A stretch of DNA of 64,000 bases from Owenia fusiformis (GCA_903813345.2 CAIIXF020000002.1:10602650-10666649); one strand, 5' to 3'. Numbered from the stretch's first letter, positions 12,700-26,211 are shown. Numbers and translations: made by a program. The notes: generated by a model not told the origin, from the letters alone.

Positions 12700-14540
12700 T
12701 AATAATTGAATGTAGTTTTCAATACTGATTTACATTGTAAACTCCATATATTTCAGTCCAAAAGAAACATGGCGATCGTAATCAACCCCCGTGTATCGTG
12801 TATATATTTTAAGATAATTTGATGCTGATTCTTCATGTCATCGTACAAGACCGAACGAAAAAGCGTTGATGTGTGTATACATGAGTGATAAATGCACAGT
12901 CTTGCGCACATAACCAAGTAGATACTACAAACTTAGTGGTTCTATGTACGAAATAATATATTAAGGATCGGGGCAATTCAAAAAATCTAGTTTTGACTGA
13001 AAAAATAAAACATCTATTGTTAATAGTTATAAATAATAAATATATGTTCAACACATCGGATTGTTGTTGCTATATGATAAATACTGTTAACAATATAAGG
13101 ATATTTTTGTTCATGAATTATATATAATTGGATTGATTGGTTATGAAAACACAGATTAGAATTCTGCCCTAAGTGCTCATGTGGAAATTCCGTCCACAAC
13201 AGTAGAGATTGAACACACAATTTCAACTCAATCATGTCAATCATGTCAGAGAATCAGAGATTTTTCTTTTCTCTTTTTAACGGCCAGGTGCAACAATAAG
13301 ACCACCGTGTCGTTAAAGAGATGGTGACTATTGACAAATAAACAACAAAATAAAACACAATCACATAGACAAAAGAAGCATTGTCATTCGTAAACATGTA
13401 TATTGAATAATTTAAATCCTCTGGTGTGTTGGTATTGACATTCTAATCGAGCCTAGCTCAGTTTTCACACTCACATTGTTCTGTCGATCAGGGTGACCCA
13501 TGATGTTTGCTATGCCCTGATTTGAATAATGAAGATTTCACCCGCAATGTAAATTTATTTAATTTACGTTATTCACTTTTTATAATTATCATTCATTTAT
13601 CATAATATTCAGAACTATATATATGTAAAGTAGACATTTCCTGCGGATTTCAAATAAAGAAACATATTGGAATTAATTCTCTGGTTTTATATCAGATTAT
13701 TTTATTATATACAAGTGCATGATAGAGGGGTAGCAGTTTAGTGAAGAGGGCAAATTTATTTTTCTGTGCTTGATACAGGGGAAATATTTTAGTGTATATA
13801 AGCTTGAGACAGGGGTAACAGTTTTTATCTGTATGTATCTCATCAGGGATATTTGCACTTGAGTCAACCCCTCCTAAGCGTCTCTTTCGGGACTTTCGTC
13901 ATTACTCGGCCCATATGCTGAAGTTTTTACGGGGAGAATTTATTTATTTGGTGCTTGATACAGTGGTTAAAGGTGTAAGAAGACTCAAGAAAAGTGAAAT
14001 ATTGCCAACTTTTCAAGAACATGTCTAACGCTATGGAATAAACAGATCATCCTGTTGTTAGCTCAGGCTATTTGAAACCCTTGGTTGAAACATCCAATCT
14101 TTAAACAGACATTTTGTATTCAACCTTAGATAATCCAAATAACCCGAACCTCAAGTTCTATCAATTAATTTCATGATTTAGCCTGTGTCTTTGTAAACCA
14201 CTTTTGTAAAAGGTTGCCTTTACCAAGTTCAGTCTTGGAGAGAGAAAATTTTGATAGTTGCTTCATAATGGAGGTACATGTATATGCCTAAAGTTTGTCT
14301 ACTTACTGCCATCAATAATCAATCGCTGTTTTTTTCCAGAAACATTATTTTTATACAAAAAATAACGCCCAATTTTTTCTCGTTACAGGCATATATTGGA
14401 TCTTAATTAAAGGTATATCAATTAGTGCAGAGGGACCGTCCAACAATATCATGGACCAGTGTCAAAATATATTTAAGTTTGGATACTTCATCAAGACTAA
14501 CAAATATTTTTATTAAAGAAACGGCCCCTGGATGATCATT
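12700..14540. other. Intergenic, gene A to first element
   Basis: This is the start of the divergent space between genes A and B. AT-rich; I see no exon. The block 13715-13850 (GTGCATGATAGAGGGG, GTGCTTGATACAGGGGAAA) is a dispersed repeat with a relative at 57790-57870. Confidence 0.6.
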
Positions 14541-15308
14541 AGGGAGTTTAAGATTAGCGTAAATAATCCATTTACCTATACCTATACATAGTTTGTTATT
14601 ACACTAAGCGGTATTTTACTTAAGTTACGTACAGGGTTTGCGATACGTAATTACCTATAAATGGCGGAAGATAGGTAATGCGAAAACGTATGTTTTTATC
14701 CATCAAATTATGTCATGTGTAGATCAAATATCATCCATTAAACTTTAAAATAGTAACAACAAACATTTCTCATTCGATCTGCATAGAAAATAAGTGGTCG
14801 AACACATTCATTGATGCGATAAACGATGCCATGTGATGATGCATGAAATTGTTGAATTTACACATTCTTCATCAGTTTGCTTATTGTAAATGTATGAAAT
14901 CAACCACTTGCTCGTGGTTTTAATTATTTAATTTAACAATTTGGTCACTATCATTTCTGGATCATGCTAGAAATTTAACATTTCGCCTTAGGTCACTGCC
15001 CCATTAGCGGGCCCACAAGCAACACCCCCTCTCAACTACAGTAGCTACACCACACTCTCTCTCTCTCTCTCTGAAGTATATAGCAGTTCTCGGGGGTGAC
15101 TTGTACTGGTATATGCCATATAAGCCATCGCATGGTTTCATTCTATAATCAGGATGTCATGTTTATCATAAATTGTAGCAAACGGTTTCGTAGCCTTTTA
15201 CATTAATCTTAAACTCATTTTGCAATACGCATTACCTATACGCATCCGTAACAAACATACGGATAGGGATAGGTACACGTATATTTTAACGCTAATCTTA
15301 ACCTCCCT
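14541..15308. mobile_element. TIR element AGGGAGTTTAAGATTAGCG, 768 bp
   Basis: The left end AGGGAGTTTAAGATTAGCGT and the right end (reverse AGGGAGGTTAAGATTAGCGT) are near-perfect inverted repeats, flanked by ATT on both sides (14538-14540, 15309-15311). No coding content. A CT microsatellite (15055-15072) lies inside. Confidence 0.78.
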
Positions 15309-15588
15309 ATTATTTCAGCTGATACTCCTCTTAAAACGTGATTGATCATAAAAATCTTTAAGTGGGACTCCCTTCATTGAAACTTTGAACTGAATGTACA
15401 CTTCTTAATTGGAATCGATAAATCATGTTTATCTATAAATTTTAAGAGAATATGTATGCTAGAAAAGACGTTTAAAGCCAATTATTATATACCTCATATG
15501 TATTCTAGATGCTCATTGGCTTCTTCATGGTCACATGATATAAAATAGATGAACTAATCCCCCGTCCTAAATCGCTGCTAACCCCCCT

Positions 15589-16392
15589 ATCACACCAAAC
15601 TAGTTCTTACCCGTTCTTGCCAGTCCTACGAAAACGTCGTAAAACGGGCTCAATCTGGCTGTGGTCGGGAAATATGTCTGAAATAATTAGCTTCTTCGTT
15701 CTTAAACAGTCTTCAATACGTCTATCTCGTTCGCAGTTCGTTCAGGTCGCACCACGTCGGTGTGCAACGTCGTAGAACGCGTCCCTTAGTCTAGAAGGTC
15801 AACATGACCTGATTACAGAACGGTATGGTCGCCATCGAATTTTGAATCGATTCAAAATTCTAAAATCACATTCCCGTCTAAGAACGTTCGTAAAGTTCGT
15901 AAATAGACCGTAGAAAGTTGCAGCTACGTTCATTCCGTTCGCACACAGTTTAAAACCAGTTTTGAAGAACGCAGTGGCAACTTGTTTGGTGTGATAGCTA
16001 TATTTTTGCTAACTCGTTCATAAACAGTGTTAAATACGTTCTTAATCAGTTTAAACCCGTTTGCAATTAGTTCTATCTCGTTCTCAACACGTCCTCAGAC
16101 AGTTCAACTCGTTGTTAAAACGTCCCTAGTAGGATTGAAGTACGACGGTTCCGTTCGTAGTACGTCCAGCTCGTCGTTAGTACGTTGTCACTCGTTCTAA
16201 TTGTAGAACGTGACGACCACGAGAACATTTTGAGCATTGTCTAAGTTCTAGAGGACCTACCCGTTCGAGTACGTTCGATGAAGTTTGTAAATAGATCCCA
16301 AACGGTTCTTCGTAGGTCCAGTCCGTTCGTGCACAGTTGAAGCCCGTTTTCGAGAACGTAGTGAAAACTAGTTTGGTGTGATAGTAGGGTTA
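15589..16392. mobile_element. CACACCAAACTAGTT-family element, copy 1 (dimeric)
   Basis: The ends TAACCCCCCTATCACACCAA and reverse TAACCCTACTATCACACCAA define the unit. The same terminus also occurs inside (TTGTTTGGTGTGATAG near 15986-16001), so the element looks like two units joined back to back. The interior is full of diverged ACGTTC/GTTCGT words. No coding sequence. Confidence 0.78.
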
Positions 16393-17039
16393 CGGGGAAA
16401 ATGAAATGTACTAATCACCGATTAGGTCATTTGACCAGTCATTAGTGCATTTTATCTTCCCTGCTAGTTGGGATAATATTAATTGAATGGCAAATTGCCT
16501 TTTAATGCCAATAAGAACCTGTAAGCATTGTGTTTAAAGTAATAGAACTTTTGAATACGAGCCATTTTCCCGGGAGTTAGAAATTCGGCATGGCATTGGA
16601 CCACTGTTTGAACATTTGGAATTTCGTTGTGGTCTTATTGTTTGGTATGAGAATATATTGAAATTCGACAGATTGGTATGGGAACATAATGATATCCGAG
16701 GCTTCAGCCTAGGACCCCACCCCCGGCCCCCGCCATAGTTTGTATACAGTAACCCCTACCCCAGACGAGAATGGTAAACAGTATGTTACCCGGGAATTTA
16801 TACTACTAAATTCCTTCGGTGGTGCCAGAAAATAGCACTAAACGAAATGATAGAATAGTATAGTCGGTCACGCTTGTAACCTTGACACGGTTGTTTCAGA
16901 ATAACTCTTGCAGCAAGACCAGTTCTGTCTCATGCATCTTCCGCGATGCGACGAAGCGCGGTTGATTGCACCTAGAAGTCTTCAACATACTTTTGCAGAT
17001 TTTTCCGCAGGGACTTCTTACAATATTTCATGATTTTTG

Positions 17040-17611
17040 ACATATTTTAAAAAATAGTGATTGAGCAAAGTATTATAATACATATCCCATTATTAAATCC
17101 AACTCTCTAAAAAAGTATGGCCACCTTGTCACTTTTTTAAGAATGTAAGGCTTATTTTCTAAAGAGAGGATCTTGTTTTTCTCAATTTAAATATATCAAA
17201 AGTTTCTTCATAATTCTACACTATATTAATAACTTCTGAAAAAGAGATGGCTATTGAAACGTGATAACGTTACAAAACACATTTCCCATGTTATTTTCCC
17301 AAAGGGAAAACTCTCTCTGCTGTCCATTGTTTTCAGCATGATTTTGGCCATCGAAAATTGATATCTTCAAAACTAGACCATTCCACTTTTGAAGATGTTT
17401 TAGACCCCTTGTGGAATAATCTTTTCATGCAATAAAAATTAAAAAAGAATTCTTTTGAGCAAATAAGTTCAACATTTTTAAAAATTGTTGACGTAGGGTC
17501 CCTATTTATAATTTTTCGAATTGTTTCGGAACCACTGTATTGATGCCTAGAAAGTACTCATGGTGAAATATATGACCGTCTAAAATCACTTGCCATACTG
17601 CACGTGGACCT
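17040..17611. mobile_element. Second copy of the GCAGTATGGCAAGTG family
   Basis: It shares, in reverse orientation, the core of 447-1143, including ATGTTATTTTCCCAAAGGGA and the terminal CACTTGCCATACTGCACGTG. It ends about 275 bp upstream of the gene B start codon. Confidence 0.7.
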
Positions 17612-17887
17612 TTCTGATAACTACTCCGAGACCTAATAACTAAAACAATCCTTGATACATGAGTTTTGCTAAATCACAAATATTTTCCCATCTTTAAACA
17701 ATTACGCGTTTTGCCTGTAAAGGGCTGTAAAGCGTGTGGAAGTGGATTGAATTGGTAACTTTTAAATATTAGCTCTCAACTTCAGCAGTGAACTATGTTA
17801 AATGAACTGCTCATTATTGAGGCTAAGTGATTAGACTTTGCACTTCCTTGTTCTCAAGTGTAGTTCACATTTTGTGTAATAGTAAAG

Positions 17888-18047
17888 ATGACAGACAAAA
17901 CGGTTCGTAAGGGTGATGACTATAAAAGAAACTTTGACGTCGATTGGTACTTGAAATGCTGCTTCTCAACACCCTTGGAATGTCCGGAAGAGGGAGATAC
18001 TTCATACACTTTTTTATTAGACGAACTTCATAAAACGTATAGTTCAG
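17888..18047 (+). CDS. Gene B exon 1
   Basis: The 160 nt encode 53 residues plus one base, ending HKTYSS before a GTACGT donor. The ATG lies in AAAGATGA. The upstream sequence resembles that of gene C exon 1 (GTTCACATTTT shortly before the ATG in both), which supports this start. Confidence 0.88.
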
Positions 18048-21000
18048 GTACGTATAGTACTAAACAGGATTGAGTTAATCGGAATGATGCAACGATGTGA
18101 CGTTACTGTACCCAATCGAGCCCAATCGGTAGTACATATAGTACATCATCAGTGGATCGTGACTGGCGTTCTAATGATATTCATTGTCCATTAGCAGGAT
18201 GACACTAACGAGCGTTAGCCTCATCCAAGATGGTGGACAAAATTTGTTAGATATCGATTTAGCAAAATCTGGATTTCAAGTATTTGATCATGCAAATTAG
18301 TCAAGTTGCGATTGTAAACAAATGCAAAAAAATGCTCATCAAACATCTTCGAAATTGGAAAGAATCAAGGAGTTCTGAAGTTCAAATGTAATAGTTGAAT
18401 GCACAATAACGGAACACAATAATGCAACACATCTCACAGGAAAAATAATATCCCAAATGACCTCATATCAGCGGGCAACATAGAGAAATCTTGGCCGTAA
18501 CACTAATATCCCATGGCCAAGAACAGGCCTCGTTATGTAGTGAATGGTGAGGATACAAAATAAGTACTCATAGCATCACAATAAAAGGTCATGTTATGTC
18601 ACGCCACTTTGTTCGAGAACCCTAGCTAGCCGATTGATGCTTTTTATTTGAAAAATTTCTTCCTGCATTAGATAACTTTGAACATGCATGCAATTGAATA
18701 TAAAAAGATTGGCTTGTGACAAAAGAAACAGAGAGTGATATATTGATCCTTCGCCAGGAAATGGCCACTACAAGACAAATAGCACAGAGTTAAAATCCTC
18801 GTATACGTTGTTCCCTCTTAGAAAGAGGAGACGCAAAAGATTTTCCCATAACACAAATACTTCCTTGTTTTCTCCTAACAGTAACATGGGGATTTTCACG
18901 CCTATTTTTCAATAGATATATTCGTTCATATTTCCATACTGGAGTACAGCAAAAATATCAATCAGAAACGATTAATCTTTTATCAATCTTAACACAACAG
19001 ATATTTCCTCATTGTTTTGATCCATAGCGTGGTGAAAATGATGATTGAAAGTGAGAAAATATTCCGGAAGAGAAGGTCACGAGATCAGTTGACTTGTCGC
19101 CATAGTGGAAAAAATAATTTCATTCGACTTTCACCACTTTCATTCCAATCTTACCGCACTACAAACTGCAACATCGATGAAACAATAAATAAAGGTACCC
19201 ATCTTCAAATTGCATTATACTACGTTGAAAACCCACAAACAACTGAGCTATTGACCAAAAAAGACGCGTCGCTATTATCTAGGTCAATCGGTTTAGTGTC
19301 CGAAAGCAAATATATAGTACTCGTTTCGGAATTCCGAATTCCGAAGGTTGTCATTGTACAACCTTTTCTTGATAATATATACTCGGTATAGTTACCATTA
19401 AAACAATGAAAAAGAACAATACTTCCGATGGTGTCATTTTAGCAAATTGCGTAATTAGTTTGATTTAGAACTGTGGGGTCACGCAAATGGCTACGCGAAA
19501 TAAGTCGTGGGACAATATTGACCACTCAAATTTTGTCCTTTTTGAGGGTTTTTTAAGTACATATTTTAGCACCTTCTTGATTAAAGAGCAAAAATTGACG
19601 ACGTCTATATCGGTAGACAAGGAGATGATCACTGGTCCTGCCATATACTAGCCTAACCCGTGTCGGTACGTTATTCACTCCATTGCAATGTAATTTTCTG
19701 ATTATAGGGAAAGTGAAGGGAAAACGATTTCTCGAGTTTGGAAGTGGTCCTACAGTACATACACTGTTTAGTGCCAGGAATGCTGTCGAAGAAATTACTT
19801 GTTGTGAGTTTGCTGAGTGCAATAGAAAACAAATTGAAAAATGGTGGAAAAAAGAGTGTGACGCATTTGATTGGAGTGTTGTACTGAAGCACGTTGCTCA
19901 GCTTGAACAACATCGGTGGGTAAAAGTATAGCCTGAGTGAAGCAAAATTTGAATCATCTATCTTATCTTATGTCATCCATTTCAATAAACAGTATGTCCA
20001 AAAAGTTCATGCACTACATCTGTTAAATCCTCTTGTTGTGTGCGTTAGAGCAATTCATGTCACTGCATGTATGAGGGGCACATTGGTCATATCTTTTTAA
20101 CTCAATCGTTTTTAGGATGGCATTATTCTATTCTGAATTTGACACCTGATACAAAATAGAGGCTCTAAGACAACGGTTTGTTGATAGTGATATCAGGCTT
20201 CAATTTTTTTTTTTTTTATTTACGTTTCAATGCACTCACTTTTAGTCCAATACAATGGATAACGCAAGGCCAGAAAAAGCCTTTAGTCAGTATATCCAGC
20301 TTTTCCGAGTGTATATATATTACGCCTAACCATCGACAACGTACAGTGACAAAATATATAGTAGTACACTTTATATGTACGGTGTCTCTATTAACTGATT
20401 TGAAGCAAAAACTATGATGTAGAGGTGATGTAGGTTTTAAAAATCGAACCTTAAGAATACTTGAAAGATTTGATGTTTAATTTCGTGTGTATTCGCTTTG
20501 GAAGACTTTTAGCTTTCTGATTACGTTAAAAGATTTTCGAGGAGTGCTCGATTTTTTTCGTAATCAATCTAGCCACAAAAATTGATCGGTTTGAAAATGT
20601 TTTTCATATTTCATTTTTTCCCTGCCTAAGAGTGTCGATTATTTTTATGAGAATATGTTTTTCTAAACTATACAATTTAGGATGAGTGAAGGTTTGATAA
20701 ATATTATGTAGTGTACGTTGTCACCTCAGTACCTTTACTGCACGCTGTCAGAGTAATTGAAATTGCCTATGTGTAATATTAGACAATACAATAATTCTAT
20801 TTCAAAATCCATTCAGGTTTTTGATGAGCAACAAGTTTTAAATGAATCTGAACCCCTGCCCATTAGTGTTATTAAAAATACGTTGTGTACATTAGGGTTA
20901 ACTGTGAATTCAGATATGTTAGTTCAATGGGACAACGTACATCGAGATAACATACACTTATGATTTTTTGATTTTTATTATTTTCGCCAAAACGTGAATA

Positions 21001-22460
21001 CTTATTTAATCTTCAACCGACCTTAATTGTGTAACTTAGGGAAACATATTCTCATGAAAATAATCGACACTCTTAGGCGAGAGGGGAAAAAATGATCAAA
21101 GGAAATGTGAAAAAACAACATTTTCCAACCGATCATTGTTAGTGGGTAGATTTACTACGCTAAGTTCACACCAACAGCGCTTTGATAGCGCCATCAAGCC
21201 GCCGTCGATGTGAACTTTACTTTAACGTAATCAGAAAGCTTACAGTCTTCCAAAGCGAATACACACGAAATTAAACATAAAATCCTTTAAGCTAAGTTCA
21301 CACCAACGAGTGTCGATTATTTTTATGATTATTTTTATGCGGCTTTACACACCGCATTAAAGCGCCATCAAAGCGCCGTTGATGTGAACCTACTGTAGCT
21401 TAATGTATTCCTCAGAATAGTGACACTGTACATCTAAAGTGTACTACGGTATATTTTGTCACTGTACGGTGTCGATGGTTAGGCATGTATACTGGAGCTT
21501 AATAACCCTGCACGCAGAGTCTAGTTCTAAACTATCCTCTGCCTAGTATATAAACTATATTTAGGTCTAAAGCCTCTAGCTAGTCAGTATATCCAGCTTT
21601 TCTGAGTGCAAAAAGCCGCTTTGCACGCCGCATTAAAGCGCCATCAAAGCGCCGTTGGTGTAAACGTAGCTTTAATTGCCCGGAGGACTGAAACACTTAT
21701 TCTAGCAGTTGTATATGTACATTTAACCATGGACTTTAAATAGAATTCCCATGATGTAACCCTGTATCTTGTAACTTTGTATCAATTAAGATCTTTATTC
21801 TGGCAATAATATTATATACAGATCAGGTTTATTTAAGCTAAGTTCACACCAACGGCACTTTGATGGAGCTTTAAAGCGCCATCAAAGCGCCGTTGGTGTG
21901 AACTTAATTAGCTTTAACAATAAAATCGACATCTGGCCGATGAAGTGCATGAACTTTTTGTACACTCTGTGAACATCTTTACAGATTTTTTATAAAAAAT
22001 ACGATACGGGGTGTATATATTATTTGAAAAATGTCGTTTCAGTGACCATGAGCGCATTGCTGCCGAAGTTCGTGAAAAGCTTCAAGAAGTTTTACCATGT
22101 GATGTTCGTCTGCAAAATCCATTGAGCCCCAACATCCGGGAGCCATATGACGTCATCACGACCAGCTTTACCTTGGAGGCAGCTTGTGAGTCAATTGACC
22201 AGTACAACGAGGCAGTTGCCAATGTGTCATCTTTGATTCGACAAGGTGGTCATTTGATTATGTTTGGCGCACTGAGTCAATCGTTTTATGTTGTCAACAA
22301 AGAACGTTTCTTTTCTCTTCGACTAGAAACTGGAGATATCGAGAATGCTTTAAAACTAGCAGGGTTTGAAAATATAGAAACAAAAGTATGTCCACTTGAA
22401 TATCAGTTGGATATGTGCGACCTTAAGGGAATATTTTACACAACATGTATGAAACGATAA
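17888..22460 (+). CDS. Gene B: NNMT/PNMT/TEMT-family S-adenosylmethionine methyltransferase, copy 1
   Basis: Three exons, 17888-18047, 19708-19915 and 22043-22460, join in frame (phases 1 and 2) into 261 residues, close to the roughly 264 of nicotinamide N-methyltransferase. Family features visible: the N-terminal GDDYKRNFDVDWYLKCCF (typically G-x-x-Y...F-x-x-x-x-Y-L), the SAM-binding loop FLEFGSGPTVHTLFSA, an acidic strand end EITCCEFAECN, and the C-terminal half with YDVITTSFTLEAAC and GGHLIMFGAL. The family moves a methyl group from S-adenosylmethionine to small amines (nicotinamide, indolethylamines, phenylethanolamine, thioethers) in the cytosol; the substrate here cannot be read. No signal peptide is seen. 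The acceptors and donors are GTACGT, attatag, GTGGGT and gtttcag. Introns 1 and 2 are 1.7 and 2.1 kb, the second loaded with palindromic repeats. All parts are intact, so this is probably the functional member of the pair with gene C. Confidence 0.9.
19708..19915 (+). CDS. Gene B exon 2: SAM-binding motif I
   Basis: The 208 nt start after attatag. They encode GKVKGKRFLEFGSGPTVHTL and the following helix, through KQIEKWWKKECDAFDWSVVL and KHVAQLEQH. I chose the donor GTGGGT at 19916 over GTAAAA four bases later because only the first gives phase 2, which exon 3 requires. Confidence 0.88.
20311..21495. mobile_element. Inverted-repeat element in gene B intron 2
   Basis: The left arm (about 20311-20690) and right arm (about 21040-21495) share GCCTAACCATCGACA, AATTTCGTGTGTATTCGCTT and GAGTGTCGATTATTTTTATG in inverted order. 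The right arm is interrupted by two of the small palindromes described at 21159-21915. A 33-bp direct repeat (AGTCAGTATATCCAGCTTTT) at about 20283 and 21581 brackets the structure. Confidence 0.72.
21159..21915. repeat. Four copies of a GTTCACACCAACGGCGC palindrome
   Basis: Copies are at 21159-21215, 21291-21389, 21610-21669 and 21835-21915. The best copy reads AAGTTCACACCAACGGC, then a GCTTTAAAGCGCCATCAAAG core, then its inverse GCCGTTGGTGTGAACTT, a nearly perfect hairpin. All are inside gene B intron 2. They look like a very short MITE or one repeatedly copied hairpin. Confidence 0.8.
22043..22460 (+). CDS. Gene B exon 3: C-terminal half
   Basis: The 418 nt after gtttcag encode DHERIAAEVREKLQEVLPCD to the stop TAA at 22458-22460, ending GIFYTTCMKR. 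The frame that extends upstream of the AG is intron. An AATAAA at 22699-22704 lies inside the Harbinger-like element that follows, and could serve as the polyadenylation signal. Confidence 0.9.
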
Positions 22461-22626
22461 CAGCTTACATATGATTCTAGTTTTGATATTAGTAGAAATT
22501 CAGAAATCACCTAGATTTGATGTTATATTGCAATGACACAATCCCTATAAATGTACAGTCACGTCAATTTATGGTACATGACATGCACATGGCTGAATCC
22601 ATGGATTTCGAATTGCCACAGTGTTA

Positions 22627-23637
22627 CCACGGTGTTATAGCATGACGGTTACGACACCTCTGAAACGAGATTAGACGACTACGATCACTGATTTATCCAA
22701 TAAAATGGCCGCGATGGAACAGAAAACTAAGGTTGGTGCATTATTTTCTTCTACTGTGTATCAATGAAAGGATGAACGATTTTTGTAGGCATCGCATTCG
22801 GTGATGCATTTAGTAATGTATATTTTGAACGTATTCTTTGCAAATTGATGCCCGGGGATACCATGAAATAAGCGAAAAACTGTTGAGCTTGAAATTCAAA
22901 ACAACACAAAATTTAGTAATTTGTTTATTTTTATCGTTAGGGCATGGTCTACATTGCCTAACGACCTCTGGGTATATAGATGTAACCTACATACGATCAT
23001 AAAAAGCCAATTGAGCATTGGAAACCACCTAATATGTTCTACTTAAGCCATAATATTGTATTTTTAATTTGCGGCTACGCAAAAAATTGATTGACGGTTA
23101 CGCGAACCTCGTTCAAATATATATATCCCAGATCCATTGTTATTAATTTTGTCATATTCATCAGTACTTGATGCTAATTCTTCTTTTGCCTCTTCATTGC
23201 TATCTTTTTGACTGAAATTGGTTTCATAAATAAAGCAAGGCACAATTTTTTTTCCTTGCCCTATAGAGGCTCAAACAAGAGCGTCTCTTGCGAGTACTGA
23301 AAACAAATATAAGCAATTCAATATTCCATTTCTTAGCTAGTATAACAATTACATGGAAAGAGGCTATCAGAACTAGCAACCTTAACTTGAAAGATGTGCA
23401 TGCACGTAACCGTCCGCTAAATATCTAATGTACATCTAATACAATCGAACCCAGTCTTTATAACCATCCATATATACGTCACCGAATGAAACTAGTTGAA
23501 AAGGAAATCTTATCTGTGAATCTTGCCTACAGGCGAGAAAGAGGACATGCTGTCTCTCCCATCCGCCATTTTTTGTTATCGTTACCGCAAAATTTTGTAA
23601 ATCGCCTTGTCGTAACCGCCATGCTATAACACCGTGG
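22627..23637. mobile_element. Harbinger-like MITE, 1.0 kb, TTA duplication
   Basis: Inverted ends CCACGGTGTTATAGCATGACGG and its match on the right are flanked by TTA (22624-22626, 23638-23640). The TWA duplication points to PIF/Harbinger. No transposase is visible. It starts 167 bp after the gene B stop. Confidence 0.78.
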
Positions 23638-24158
23638 TTACATTTAATGTGTAGTCACTTTCTTTTTTTCACTGTCAACCCAATCTAAAAATAAGCAACC
23701 AAGAGACCCGAGTGCAATATCACATATGCAAAAGGTCTATATGTTGGATTGCTTGTGGTTTGGCTAATAAAATGTGTGGCCATGTTATTCGAAAAAATAA
23801 CGATTCTGAAACTTCCTAAATTATTAGGGATAATAAGTTTATCAGACATTTATCAGAAATATACAAGCTTTGCATGTACAATATCAATGTGTTTTTCTAT
23901 ATAATATTCCACTGTATTGCTTATTTTATTGATTTGATTGACAAAGAGGAAAAGTGATAGGAGTGAAGGGTAACATGGCGAAAATCCATTTCAAAATATT
24001 ATTCATATCGCGATTTTATATTTTGTATAATAGTGAACTTGAATCACAAATAGTGTCCAGGAGACCATCGTCGCTATTTTATTTATGATTATTATTCAAC
24101 ATATAGTTTACAAACAAATATGCCTTATAAAATCATAAATTTCAGAATTTCAAAATGG

Positions 24159-24218
24159 CTTCGAGTGAAAATGATAGACAGTTTCATAACATAGAATCTA
24201 TGTTATGACACTCGAAGC
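24159..24218. repeat. Short hairpin
   Basis: CATAACATAGAATCTATGTTATG sits inside outer arms CTTCGAGTG and CACTCGAAG. It is a 60-bp imperfect palindrome between genes B and D. Function unknown. Confidence 0.6.
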
Positions 24219-25043
24219 TTAAGTGCTTATGCAGTTATGCTTATGCAATGTTCACCTTGCAAATCTCTTTAATTTTCAGTTTTTCAGTGATATCATTAGA
24301 AAATATATTCACTTCTTTCGCTAACAAAAAACATATTAAATAAGTAGTACTAGAGTTTTGACTTAACACGTGGATATCATCAGATTCCAATGGAGGCCAT
24401 TAAAAATACCTAAAATACACTATGACCTAAATCATTGCAAATTAAATAATTTCACAATATGAAACAAATGGTATATCACATCAGATGTGCAAATATGACG
24501 TTTGCAATCGATTCAGGCACGGTTATACTTCAAATTAAAAGATTATACATTTTTCATCATTTTTTCTCAACAAGTTGGCTTTAGAAAGGTGCTTCAAAGC
24601 AACTTTTACACTTATGAAATTCCATACAACTTTGTAAATCCAAAGATTATACTGTTATGTTTCATTAATTAATAACATATTTGGATGAGATGTAGGGATG
24701 AGTAGGATGCAAATGGATTTTGACAGACACAAAAATACTTTCTGGTTTGAAATCTATGCCTCTACATTTCATGATTGAATTATGACCCTAATAAGTGGCA
24801 CATATATCAATACAGTGCTCAATACATAATAAAATCAATGTAATAATAAAAGAAGTATACTCACTTTGAAAAATCAGATGAATAATTGTTTTCATGGGAG
24901 ATCATAATGGAGGGCGCACTACTTTCTTGGGGCCTTTCTTTACAAACTCACCTCTACTCCTTTCAATAAATCGACTTCAAATGGTTGTGAAAAAACAAGT
25001 CTGGAACGATTTACGGTGGGTAGTATTGGGCACCGTGTTACAG

Positions 25044-25190
25044 TAATGCCTTGGTCATATATGCTCCGATCCATCGGCCGGCGCCCGGTCGATTGAGTAT
25101 TTTGTTTAATATTGTATTCAATTTTGAACAAAATACTCAATCGGCCGGGCGCCGTAGTGAAAATCGTAGCACATGTGACCAAGGCATAAC
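25044..25190. repeat. Hairpin with CTCAATCGGCCGGGCGC arms
   Basis: The arms AATGCCTTGGTCATAT and GGCGCCCGGTCGATTGAGTA return inverted as TACTCAATCGGCCGGGCGCC and TGACCAAGGCATAA. A decayed half occurs at 11735-11790 (ACTCAATCGGCCAGGCGC), so it is dispersed. Confidence 0.75.
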
Positions 25191-26211
25191 ATGACTCGTA
25201 ACTCTTGATCTCAATATTCCTTTATTATTGATCTTCCACCTTAAACCCTTCAGCAGGTTGTAATAGTTTTCAATAATGGCCTTACCACTTAAAGACATTG
25301 TTTATCTCTCAAAACTGAAATTTTGGACAGAAAACATTTTGGAAACAGAGAACAATGAAAGAATCAATATACAGACAAGTTGTTTTTTAGATTGACAGAT
25401 TCAATCTCCTGATAGAAGGCAGAAACGCTTTGATATTGAATTTCTTTACATGCATTTTTGAATTTGTCAATTTTCAAATGATATTTAACTGATTTCTTTT
25501 TTATCTGTACATCTTTCCAATAATACCCTAAGGCTACTTTATAGAAAGTTTCAATTAATTTGAGTAACCTACTGGTGAGAAAACACTTGTCAAAAAGTTA
25601 TTCACTTTTTGGACACCCGATATATCGTATGTACATTAACGTCGGTATAACATCAATATATTATGTGTGGTTGGAAGCCTCTATTTTTTTCGCAGCAAGT
25701 AAAGTAAGTAATATAAAGTGGAAGAAACGATTACAAAAAAAGTAAATCAATGAACAGTATTAATAATGTCATTATTCGTCTTCAATTTTTCAAGAATAAG
25801 AAAGGTAAGTAAGTCAAATGAAGTATCGTTTTTAGTGTATTGTAATGCATTTATTTTACAGTCTTTGATTGGAGATGATCCGTTGCAATTGTTGACAGTG
25901 TTATATAAAATACGTTGTAAACGTACTCTTTAAATTAACCAGATTTAAGTTATTAACGTATACGTACTGCTTTGATAAATTGACAATTATTATTAACATT
26001 ACTAGGTTGTGTCTCATACATGACGAGCAAAGGTGTACGTATGTACTATAATGCAAATCGATATATTTATGCTAATGACATCGGCATCACATCACCATTT
26101 CATGAATTGAAGGATAAATTGTTGACTGCATTAGGGATGCAAAAAGTAAATGTCCTTGACAACGTCGGGTTCAACCACTTTCAGCATATTGTTTCCTAGA
26201 ATGGTCTCAAG

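Noticed and set aside
19017-19391. 124-residue plus-strand open frame
   Set aside because: It lies inside gene B intron 1, with no recognisable motif, splice context or coding bias.
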